From positions 288 through 57,157 of the forward strand of contig DAZV01000031.1 of assembly GCA_002083825.1 (NCBI GenBank): a DNA stretch of 56,870 nucleotides, written 5' to 3'. The notes beneath the pieces are model-generated. The model worked only from the letters and a program-made list of their open reading frames with translations, was not told where the DNA came from and ran no database searches. Position numbers and translations under genes: made by a program. Positions 15,799 through 23,353 of this stretch are shown here, piece by piece; position 1 is the first letter of the stretch, and each line of letters starts with the position of its first letter. The stretch is from Candidatus Sericytochromatia bacterium S15B-MN24 CBMW_12. Its GTDB lineage: Bacteria > Cyanobacteriota > Sericytochromatia > S15B-MN24 > UBA4093.

Positions 15799-16743
15799 AT
15801 GCACGACTCGAACCCGCAGGCCGGCCGGCGAGGCATGGACTTCAGCGATCAGGAAGTCAGTGAGCGCAAGCGTTTCCTCGATTTCTCCGCCGAGGACGTC
15901 GCCATCCTGGAAAGCATCAACGATCTGGCCGAGCAGTACGCCGATCCGGTCATCGAGGACTTCTACCACCACCTCATGTCCTTCGACGTCGGCAAGCAGT
16001 TCTTCAAGGATCGCGCCTTGCTGGAGCGGGTCAAGCGCGCGCAGAAGGAGTACTTCAAGGACCTGACTCGCGGTCAGTACGATCGCCCCTACGTCGAGAA
16101 CCGGCTGCGCATCGGGATGATCCATGAGCGTATCGGCCTTCCGCTCAAGACCTACCTCGGCATGTACTCCTACTACATCCGCAACGTGTCGAATCGGCTG
16201 GCCGAAGCCCTGCGCGAGGACCCCGAGCGCGCGCAACGGATCTTCAGCTCCCTGGTGAAGATCATGTTTCTGGACATGGGCCTGGCTATCGACACCTACG
16301 TCTTTCAGCGCGAGCGGACGATCAACATCCAGCAGGACGCCATCCGCGAGTTGTCGACGCCCGTCCTGCAGGTGCGCGAAGGCCTCTTGATCCTTCCCGT
16401 CGTGGGTGCGGTCGATTCCCTGAGAGCCCTTCAGGTGACCGAGCAACTGCTCAAGGGCATTCGCGCCAACCGAGCCAAGGTCGTGGTCATCGACGTGACC
16501 GGCGTGCCGTCGGTCGACTCCCGGGTGGCGAGCCACCTGGTGCAGACGATCGAAGCCGCGAGGCTCATGGGCGCGACCGGGATCCTCACGGGGCTCGCGC
16601 CCGAGATAGCCCAGACCCTCGTCACCATCGGGGTCGATCTCAGCAACGTCCAGACCGTGGGCGACTTGCAGGGGGGGATCGAGCTTGCCGAGAGGCTACT
16701 TGGCTATCAGGTCACCAAGCAAGGTAGTTCGGCATCCCACTAG
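15799..16743 (+). CDS. rsbR: Stressosome scaffold RsbR with globin-type sensor domain
   Basis: 314 residues. Residues about 25-175 form a globin-coupled-sensor/protoglobin-like domain; the block RIGMIHERIGLPLKTYLGMY supplies a likely proximal haem histidine at residue 109. Residues about 185-305 form a STAS domain very like RsbR: VVVIDVTGVPSVDSRVASHL and APEIAQTLVTIGVDLSNVQT. The first phosphoacceptor position (Thr171 in B. subtilis) is Ser241, the second (Thr205) is Thr273. AAAGGA precedes the ATG. It should build the stressosome with RsbS and sense a gas (oxygen, NO) or redox state if haem is bound; that is inference from the histidine. Confidence 0.9.
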   Translation: MHDSNPQAGRRGMDFSDQEVSERKRFLDFSAEDVAILESINDLAEQYADPVIEDFYHHLMSFDVGKQFFKDRALLERVKRAQKEYFKDLTRGQYDRPYVENRLRIGMIHERIGLPLKTYLGMYSYYIRNVSNRLAEALREDPERAQRIFSSLVKIMFLDMGLAIDTYVFQRERTINIQQDAIRELSTPVLQVREGLLILPVVGAVDSLRALQVTEQLLKGIRANRAKVVVIDVTGVPSVDSRVASHLVQTIEAARLMGATGILTGLAPEIAQTLVTIGVDLSNVQTVGDLQGGIELAERLLGYQVTKQGSSASH

Positions 16744-16755
16744 GAGGAGAACCGC

Positions 16756-17136
16756 ATGGCCGTACCGGTGCTCAAGCAAGGAGACTACCAGATAGTCTCC
16801 CTGCAATCCTCCCTGAGCGATGCCGGGTGGAACCAGCTGATGGAGACCCTGGTCGGGCTGGTCGGCAAGTACCGCTCCAAGGGGGTGATCGTCGATCTGA
16901 CGGCCCTCGATCTTCTCGACTCCTACGGGACCCGCATCCTCAGGAACATGGTCCAGATGACCAAGCTTCGGGGCGCCGAAACGGTCATCGTCGGCCTTCA
17001 ACCGGAGGTGGCCTTCGCCATGGTGCAGCTGGGCTTGATGCCCGGCCTGAGAGGAATTCACATGGCCCTGGATCTCGAAGATGGGCTCGCTCACCTGGAT
17101 CAGCTGATCAAACGGCAGGCATCGAGCGATGGATGA
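16756..17136 (+). CDS. rsbS: Stressosome antagonist RsbS (STAS protein)
   Basis: 126 residues, a single STAS domain. The phosphorylation site is conserved as VDLTALDLLDSYGTRIL, with Ser56 equivalent to B. subtilis Ser59. A strong GGAGG lies 8 bases upstream and only 12 bases separate it from rsbR. Its 3' end overlaps rsbT by 8 bases. In the known pathway unphosphorylated RsbS holds RsbT in the stressosome and phosphorylation by RsbT releases it. Confidence 0.9.
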   Translation: MAVPVLKQGDYQIVSLQSSLSDAGWNQLMETLVGLVGKYRSKGVIVDLTALDLLDSYGTRILRNMVQMTKLRGAETVIVGLQPEVAFAMVQLGLMPGLRGIHMALDLEDGLAHLDQLIKRQASSDG

Positions 17137-17527
17137 AATCCTCATTCCCATCTGCGGCGAGTCCGACATCGTGGTGGCGCGCCACGAAGGTCGCGCCCTG
17201 GCCGTCCAGCTGGGATTCTCCACCAGCGATCAGGTGCTCGTGACGACGGCCATCTCCGAGGTGGCGCGCAACATCATCCAGTACGCAGACCACGGGAGGA
17301 TGACGATGTCGATCGTCGAGGAACAGGACCGACGCGGTATTCGAATCGTGGCGCAGGACGAGGGCCCGGGCATCCAGGACGTTGACCTGGCCATGATGGA
17401 CGGCTACTCGACCGGAGGCGGTCTGGGGCTCGGCTTGCCGGGTTCCAGGCGCCTCATGGACGAGTTCGAGCTGTGGACTCAGGTGGGGAAGGGGACCCGC
17501 ATCACCATGACGAAGTGGGCCCGCTGA
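17129..17527 (+). CDS. rsbT: Switch serine kinase RsbT
   Basis: 132 residues of the GHKL serine/threonine kinase type. The N-box is ISEVARNIIQYA, the G1 box is QDEGPGIQDVD and the G2 box is STGGGLGLGLPGSRRLMDEF. All ATP-binding residues appear intact. RsbT phosphorylates RsbS and RsbR and, once free, activates a partner through an RsbU_N-type domain. No RsbU phosphatase exists in the window; the only protein with an RsbU_N-like region is the histidine kinase at 14488-15594. The start overlaps the rsbS stop, and rsbX starts 1 base after its stop. Confidence 0.92.
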   Translation: MDEILIPICGESDIVVARHEGRALAVQLGFSTSDQVLVTTAISEVARNIIQYADHGRMTMSIVEEQDRRGIRIVAQDEGPGIQDVDLAMMDGYSTGGGLGLGLPGSRRLMDEFELWTQVGKGTRITMTKWAR

Positions 17528-17528
17528 G

Positions 17529-18140
17529 ATGCCTTTCTCGTGGGGGGCGGCCGGTCGTCCCATCCTCGGAGAAATCGTGTCGGGAGACGCCTATCTGGTT
17601 CGGGAGCAAGCAGAGGGACTCTTGATGGCAGTGGTCGACGGCCTCGGTCATGGCGTAGAGGCCGCGATTGCGGCCATCGCCGCCATTCGTACGCTGGAGA
17701 GCCATGATGAACTGTCGCTCGTCCCGCTGGTCAAGGCGTGTCATGCGTCCCTTAAGAACACCCGGGGGGTGGTCCTGAGCGTCGCGCACTGCTGCGAGGT
17801 GACGGGCCTGCTCAAATGGCTTGGGGTCGGTAACGTCGAGGCCTTGATCGCACGGGTCGACTATGGCAAGCTCATCAAGGTCGACCACCTCATGCTGCGC
17901 AACGGAATCGTCGGCATGATGCTTCCCTCTTTGCTTGTTTCGGAGCAGGTCCTGACCCCGGACGACCTCGTGGTCCTCGCCTCTGACGGCATCCGCAGAG
18001 GCTTCCATGCGGGACTGGACCCGAGCGGCGATCCCAGCCTGATCGCCGCTCGCATCCTGGAAGGCTACGGACGCCAGGACGACGACGCCATGGTGCTGGT
18101 CGTCCGGTACCTGGGTCCCGAGCCGCCCGACGAAAATTGA
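17529..18140 (+). CDS. rsbX: RsbX-type PP2C phosphatase
   Basis: 203 residues, a minimal PPM/SpoIIE-type phosphatase. Metal-binding motifs are present: SGDAYLV, VVDGLGHGVEAAIAA, VVLASDGIRRGF and DDDAMVLVV. The size and operon position (RSTX order) fit RsbX, which resets the stressosome by dephosphorylating RsbR and RsbS. It lacks an N-terminal regulatory domain, which separates it from RsbU. Confidence 0.88.
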   Translation: MPFSWGAAGRPILGEIVSGDAYLVREQAEGLLMAVVDGLGHGVEAAIAAIAAIRTLESHDELSLVPLVKACHASLKNTRGVVLSVAHCCEVTGLLKWLGVGNVEALIARVDYGKLIKVDHLMLRNGIVGMMLPSLLVSEQVLTPDDLVVLASDGIRRGFHAGLDPSGDPSLIAARILEGYGRQDDDAMVLVVRYLGPEPPDEN

Positions 18141-18184
18141 GGGCCCTTCAAAACGTCAGCGCTGTAACCGTTCCGTTGCCGGTT

Positions 18185-19843
18185 CTAGGTCTTGCTGGGC
18201 TGGACGAACCGGTAGTACGTGCGCGCGGTCTCGGAGTACCGGATGGACTGCTGGTGATTCTTGCCGTTCGGCCCCTTCTCGGACCACTCGCCCGAGACCA
18301 GGGCGTCGGGACGAATGCGATCGAAGGCCTCCTCGGCGGAATCGGCCCGGGTGTAGTGGATGCGGCCGTACTCGATCACGTTCCACTTGCCGGAGTCGGG
18401 GTCCTGGTACAGGGCGATGGCATGCGAGGTGTCCGGAGCGGCATACCCGATGGTCTTACCGTTCACCCCCTGGCCTTCCTTCATCACCGAGACGACGAAG
18501 GGGTGCTGATCCCGACAGACGCCCTTGAGGAGGCGAGCCACCTCGTTGGGGGTCATCGAGCCGTAGTCGCCCTTGGCGTCTTTCAGTCGATCGTCGTCGT
18601 ATCTGACGAATTCCTCGAGGTACGCCACGACCTGTTCGGGCGTCTTGAGCAGCGAGGCGAGCTCCTCGACCGACTTGCCCCTCATGGCCTGAATTTCGGT
18701 GCGGTTGAAGTAGTCGCGCAGTCGGGGGTGGCCGACGGGAACCTCGGAAGTTTGGCGTGGGCGCGGCGCTTCGGCGCGGTAGTCCTCGGGCGGTCTCGTG
18801 GCGCGCTGAGGCGGCCGGGAAGAGCTCTTGGGCCCGAAGGAGTAGCGCAACCCCACCTGGGCGCTGTACTCGGGCTTATCGAAGGGGCGCACGACGCTCG
18901 CCGAGGCCGTTGCATCCCAACCACTCCCGATGGCCCAGCTCTTGGTGGCCTCCAGTTGCTCGAGGCCGCGGGGTGAAACGACGGCCGAGAGGATCGGCAG
19001 GTAGGGGGCCGATATCTCGGCGCGGAGCTTGGGGTCGGCGGCGAACTCGTTCGAGGCCGTCGCCAGAGGAATGTAGGCGCTTGCCCTGAAATCGACCGAT
19101 CCGGCTTTCCCTTCTATTTCCCCTTGCAGGAAGTGGGTCTGTGGAAAGAGGCCCTTGCCACCCGCGGTGTAGTAGGTGCCGATCATGCCGAGGTCGAGGT
19201 GGTTGCCGTAGCCGATCGAGGCCTCCACGTTGCCGAAGCGCCGCGATAGGGTCGCTTCCCCGGTCACGGTGGCCTTGCTCAGGCCCGCCGTGCTGCTGGC
19301 ATCAACATGCCGGCTGGCGTGGTTGTAGGCCATCGAAGCGACCGCGACCGTCTGCAGGCCGAAGTCCAGCCGGAATCCGCGGCCGAGCTCGGTGTGGTTG
19401 CCCCGGACGTCCTCGAAGCCCGCGAACAAAACCGAGTGGGGCGTGTTCACGCGCTCGTTGGGTCCGATGGTGTTCCGGAAGAAGCCCGGCATGTGCCCAG
19501 CTCCCGCAAAGGCCGTGGTCGAATCGTCCAGGCGGTAGTCGACCTTCAGGAGCCCCGCTCCCTGCATCATGGTGGGGGAATCGTGGACGTAGCGGCCCGT
19601 AAGCTTGGCCTTGTCGCTGAGTTGCACGCCCACTGTGACGTCCTGGTCGGTGACCTCGGTCTCGACGACGGGGCGCGTGGCGCGCGAGGCCTCGGACGAT
19701 AGGAGAAGGCGATCGCCCGAAGCCTGCTTCTTGGCGGGGCCCTCGGGCGTGTCCTTGGGAGGGTCCTCGGGCGCGTCCGTGCCGGTGGACTTCGGCGGCA
19801 GCTTGACGGGGCGAAGGGAGGAATCCGTACGGACGTCTGGCAT
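18185..19843 (-). CDS. Beta-barrel-like protein with C-terminal transglutaminase-like domain
   Basis: 552 residues, no close family recognised. Residues 1-60 are polar and proline-rich with no Sec signal. Residues about 60-345 show alternating amphipathic strands (VTVGVQLSDKAKLTGRYV, YSAQVGLRYSF) typical of outer-membrane or lipid-binding barrels. A proline-rich linker follows. Residues about 370-552 look like a transglutaminase/cysteine-protease fold: Cys near 443 (LLKGVCRDQHPF), His near 474 (PDTSHAIALY) and a following WNVIEYGRIHY. GGAG lies upstream of the ATG. It is convergent with rsbX (44 bases apart). A barrel without a signal peptide is odd; the N-terminus may be handled by another export route or the barrel may be soluble. 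Confidence 0.6.
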   Translation of the reverse strand: MPDVRTDSSLRPVKLPPKSTGTDAPEDPPKDTPEGPAKKQASGDRLLLSSEASRATRPVVETEVTDQDVTVGVQLSDKAKLTGRYVHDSPTMMQGAGLLKVDYRLDDSTTAFAGAGHMPGFFRNTIGPNERVNTPHSVLFAGFEDVRGNHTELGRGFRLDFGLQTVAVASMAYNHASRHVDASSTAGLSKATVTGEATLSRRFGNVEASIGYGNHLDLGMIGTYYTAGGKGLFPQTHFLQGEIEGKAGSVDFRASAYIPLATASNEFAADPKLRAEISAPYLPILSAVVSPRGLEQLEATKSWAIGSGWDATASASVVRPFDKPEYSAQVGLRYSFGPKSSSRPPQRATRPPEDYRAEAPRPRQTSEVPVGHPRLRDYFNRTEIQAMRGKSVEELASLLKTPEQVVAYLEEFVRYDDDRLKDAKGDYGSMTPNEVARLLKGVCRDQHPFVVSVMKEGQGVNGKTIGYAAPDTSHAIALYQDPDSGKWNVIEYGRIHYTRADSAEEAFDRIRPDALVSGEWSEKGPNGKNHQQSIRYSETARTYYRFVQPSKT

Positions 19844-19974
19844 GGGGAGTCTCCAATGGATGGACGCGCAAGGACATTATACCCGGCAAGCAGGGGTTAT
19901 TTCCGTCCGGGAGAGGGTGTCCGGTTTCGGAGCGTGCGGGATTCCCGCGTGCCGTCACGCGCCCTGCGCGGGAG

Positions 19975-21933
19975 TCACGCGGGGCCGATGATCTGGAGAA
20001 TGGCCTTGATCACGGCGGGGTCGAACTGAATGCCTGAACTACGTTTAAGCTCCTCGACCGCGCGTTCGGTGGTGAGGGAACACCTATCGGGACGATCGGT
20101 CAAGAGGGCTCCGTAGGCATCCACCACGGCGAGAATTCGCGAGGACATGTGAACGTCCTCGCCGAGCAGTCTGGAAAGCTCGAGCGTCATGGCGGCGCGA
20201 TCCTGGGAATACTGATCTTGAGCGCTTTCGAGCGCGCTCAGGGCGGAGACCATGTTCAGGAAGGTGTTCAGCTGAGCCGATCGACCTTGCTGGACGTGAG
20301 CTAGATCAGCGACCTGATCCTGGGTGCATACGCGGTTGCGGCCGCCATGCTTGGCCAAGTAGAGGGCTTTGTCCGCATGATCCAGCAACTGGGTGGCCGA
20401 AACGCCGGGACGGTGAGTCGCCACCCCCAAGCTTGCCGTGATGGAAAGCGGCGTCCCGTCGGTCGTCGTCATGGCGAGGTTCGCGATAGCCGCTCGAACT
20501 CTTTCGGCGAGCACGGAGCCCCCGGGCAAGTCGGTCTGGGGCAGCAGGATGGCGAGTTCCTCTCCCCCGTATCTCGCCAGGACATCGCAGTCGCGAACCA
20601 TGCGCCGCACGGTATCCGCGACGCGCCGCAGGACCTCATCTCCAGCGGGGTGACCATGCGTGTCGTTGATCTGCTTGAAGTGATCCAGATCCACCATGAT
20701 GAGGCTCAACGGTTGGCCATAACGCTCGGACTTCAGTACCGATTTGCCCATGAACTCCTTGAAGTACGCATGGTTGTAGAGCCCCGTGAGTCCATCGGTT
20801 ATCGCCTTCGTCTGGGCCTCCTGAAGCAGCTTAAGCGTGCGCTCCAGGTCCGAAATCTGCCGCTCCTGCTCCTTGAGCAACTGCGCGTGGTGAATCGCGA
20901 GGGCCGCCTGGTTGGCGATAGCCTCCAGCAAGGACTGATCCTCCGGGGTGAAGGTCTTGGTGATGACCCTGCTACTGATGTAAAGCACGCCCAGACGCTG
21001 CTGGTTGGCCGCCAGGCGAACGCACATCACCGAGCGCAGCTCCAATGCCAGGACGCTGTCCGTTCGGCTCGTCAGGTCCTCGTGGGTATCCAGGATGCAA
21101 ATGGAGCGGTCCTCTTCGAGGCACCGCGAGACCAGGCTGCGACTGATCTCCAGCTTCTCGGCGGGGCGCCCGTCGGAGCCCAGGCTCGCCAGGCATGTGA
21201 GATCGTCCGAGTGTCCGAGCAAGATGTACCCCTGTTCCCCACCGGACAGCGAGAGGGAACGCTGCAGGATCAACGACAGCAGGCTATCGAGTTCGAGCGT
21301 CGCGTTGATCGCGAGGGAAACCTCGTTGATGAGACGCTGCTTTTGCAGATGGACGGCATTCTCGTGGTCCATGCGCTCATGGTGGATGGCTGCCGTCGCG
21401 TAGGCTGCCAAGCTCTCCAGCCGATCCAGATCCTGCCGCTGGAAGTGCGCTCGGAACGTCCGACGCTCGAGGTAGACCAATCCGACGGCTTCGCCGCCGA
21501 TTACCAAGGGCACGCCAGCCAGGGCCCACGGGTCCGGATCAGCCTGGCTGGCGCTCACGTCGCCGGGCGGTTCTTGCTCGGAAACTGACAGACGGAGGGA
21601 TCGCCCTTCGGCAATCACCCGATCGACAAGCGTCCGACTATGGGGGAAGACCCTCTTCGGGTCCCCGTCGATGCCCCAGGCGAATCGCCGGAGGAGAGCG
21701 CCTTGCCGATCGGTCAAGGCGATGAAGGCGCGATCGGCTCGTGCCGCCCGGGCCATGTGATCCAAGACCAGCCTAAGGACGGTGTCCAGGTCGAAACTGG
21801 CCGTCAGTTGCGGGGTGAAGTTCTGATAGGGATCGGCGGGTGTCTCCGCCGAGTCCGCCTCTTGCAGGGCGTTCGCGAGCCTTCGTAACTGTGATCCCAT
21901 CGGGAAGGTGGGTCGTGAATTCTCGTAAGCCAT
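19975..21933 (-). CDS. GAF-GAF-GGDEF diguanylate cyclase with degenerate HD-GYP tail
   Basis: 652 residues, cytoplasmic. Two GAF domains (about 35-190 and 205-355), a coiled coil, and a GGDEF domain (about 375-540) with active site RYGGEELAIL and an RxxD inhibitory site (RDCD) five residues before it, so it should make c-di-GMP under product inhibition. The last ~95 residues look like an HD-GYP domain with its middle removed: the opening helices (ALESAQDQYSQDRAAMTLEL) run straight into the closing part (RILAVVDAYGALLTDRPDR, then FDPAVIKAIL). All HD and GYP metal ligands are absent. It is divergent from the PP2C gene. Confidence 0.87.
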   Translation of the reverse strand: MAYENSRPTFPMGSQLRRLANALQEADSAETPADPYQNFTPQLTASFDLDTVLRLVLDHMARAARADRAFIALTDRQGALLRRFAWGIDGDPKRVFPHSRTLVDRVIAEGRSLRLSVSEQEPPGDVSASQADPDPWALAGVPLVIGGEAVGLVYLERRTFRAHFQRQDLDRLESLAAYATAAIHHERMDHENAVHLQKQRLINEVSLAINATLELDSLLSLILQRSLSLSGGEQGYILLGHSDDLTCLASLGSDGRPAEKLEISRSLVSRCLEEDRSICILDTHEDLTSRTDSVLALELRSVMCVRLAANQQRLGVLYISSRVITKTFTPEDQSLLEAIANQAALAIHHAQLLKEQERQISDLERTLKLLQEAQTKAITDGLTGLYNHAYFKEFMGKSVLKSERYGQPLSLIMVDLDHFKQINDTHGHPAGDEVLRRVADTVRRMVRDCDVLARYGGEELAILLPQTDLPGGSVLAERVRAAIANLAMTTTDGTPLSITASLGVATHRPGVSATQLLDHADKALYLAKHGGRNRVCTQDQVADLAHVQQGRSAQLNTFLNMVSALSALESAQDQYSQDRAAMTLELSRLLGEDVHMSSRILAVVDAYGALLTDRPDRCSLTTERAVEELKRSSGIQFDPAVIKAILQIIGPA

Positions 21934-22135
21934 AGCATCCCCCCCTGCACCGTCTATTCATTCGACGTAAGCAATCAGCCGGAAGTGGCGGTGACACTAT
22001 ACCCGCCGTTGGGGCTCGGCAATCGCTGATTGAGTCCGGGGTGGCTGGGGAATATAGGTCTTGCTTGTGATGATTCCGTCCCGGCGGCAATCAGGCCGCT
22101 GCTGACAAGATAATCGACACGGAGGGCCCTGGCAC

Positions 22136-23353
22136 ATGCTGACATTTCGAGGGAAGGCTGCGCCGCCGGGCATCGCGCATGCGGCTCTGAGCCATGCCGG
22201 AATCCGTTCGCTCAATGAAGATGCCGTTTATTCGGATGCCGAGCGGGGGCTGTTCCTGGTGGTCGATGGATGCGGTGGCGCGGGTCACGGAGATCAGGCG
22301 AGCGCCATGGTGGTGGCAGCGCTCATCGCTGAGCACGGTTCTCCGGAGAATGCGTTACGCGAGGCGAACCAGAGCATCTTCGAAGCGACCCAGCAGGTCC
22401 CGGATCGCAAGCGCATGGGGGCCACGGCGGCGCTGGCTTCGATCCAGGGTGACTGGGCGACCCTCTTCCATATTGGCGAGGCTAGGGCCTACCTGATCCG
22501 TGACTCCAAGCTCATGCCGTTGACCGAGGACCACACGCTCGCAGCTCAGCTCGTCAAGCTCCGGCAGCTTCCCCCCGAGATAGCCGTAGACCATCCTGCT
22601 CGAAAGACGCTCACCCGCTACCTCGGTAAGGACGCCTCCCAGAAACCGAACCGCCAGGAGCTGAAGCTCCTCCCCGGCGACGCGCTCCTGCTTTGCACGG
22701 ACGGGTTCTACACGGCGCTCGAGCCCGAGAATCTGATCAGCCTGGCCGAGGGGAACGCCGACGATCTCGAGGCGCGGCTCCAGCGTGCTTTCCAAAGTGC
22801 CCTCGCGAACGGCTGCCAAGACAACCTCAGCGCCGTGATCCTGTGCGTCCCCCGCGTCCAGCCTCTCCCGCCGGTGGGCCCGATCGGGGTTTCCACCCAG
22901 CTTCGAGAGCTGCTGGAGGCCATGCTTTGCTCGGCCGTCCCGCGAGCCGATCTGCAAGCCTTTTGCCGGGAACTGCTCTCGATGGTCATGACGGCCACCT
23001 CGGCCATGCGCGCAGCTTTGGTGATGCGGTCGCATGGGGCGTGGACGCGCCTCGGCACCCTCTCGGCAGGTGACGAGCCGATGCATGAGGTAGGCCCGGA
23101 CGATGAGGCGACCTGGTTAGAGGCTCTGGATTGCCAGACGGTCCTCTCGCTGCCGGGTACGGACCGGACGATCGTCGTGCCGGTCCCAGCAGCGGGCGGA
23201 ACGGAGGGTGGGCTCGCCTTCATCGTAGAGTTGCCGCCAGGCGCCGAGCTGAATTCCAGGGCCATGGCCCCCTACCTCGAACTCGCGGCTTGGTATCCCA
23301 CCCTTGCCCGGATCGTTCACATGAGGGAGGTTGATCGGGGGGCGAATTCGTGA
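22136..23353 (+). CDS. PP2C-type Ser/Thr phosphatase with C-terminal GAF-like region
   Basis: 405 residues. The first ~240 form a PPM phosphatase with RSLNEDAVYSD, LFLVVDGCGGAGHGD, MGATAALASI, GEARAYLI, LLLCTDGFYTAL and DNLSAVIL, all metal-binding aspartates in place. The remaining 165 residues look like a degenerate GAF-type sensor. GGAGGG precedes the ATG. The stop overlaps the GTG start of the giant kinase (GTGA, 23350-23353), so phosphatase and kinase are made together and probably act on the same substrates, including the kinase itself. Confidence 0.87.
   Translation: MLTFRGKAAPPGIAHAALSHAGIRSLNEDAVYSDAERGLFLVVDGCGGAGHGDQASAMVVAALIAEHGSPENALREANQSIFEATQQVPDRKRMGATAALASIQGDWATLFHIGEARAYLIRDSKLMPLTEDHTLAAQLVKLRQLPPEIAVDHPARKTLTRYLGKDASQKPNRQELKLLPGDALLLCTDGFYTALEPENLISLAEGNADDLEARLQRAFQSALANGCQDNLSAVILCVPRVQPLPPVGPIGVSTQLRELLEAMLCSAVPRADLQAFCRELLSMVMTATSAMRAALVMRSHGAWTRLGTLSAGDEPMHEVGPDDEATWLEALDCQTVLSLPGTDRTIVVPVPAAGGTEGGLAFIVELPPGAELNSRAMAPYLELAAWYPTLARIVHMREVDRGANS

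Noticed and set aside
22136..23353. This PP2C as the RsbU of the stressosome
   Set aside because: It lacks an RsbU_N-type N-terminal domain, is of the classical PPM type and is coupled to the giant kinase.
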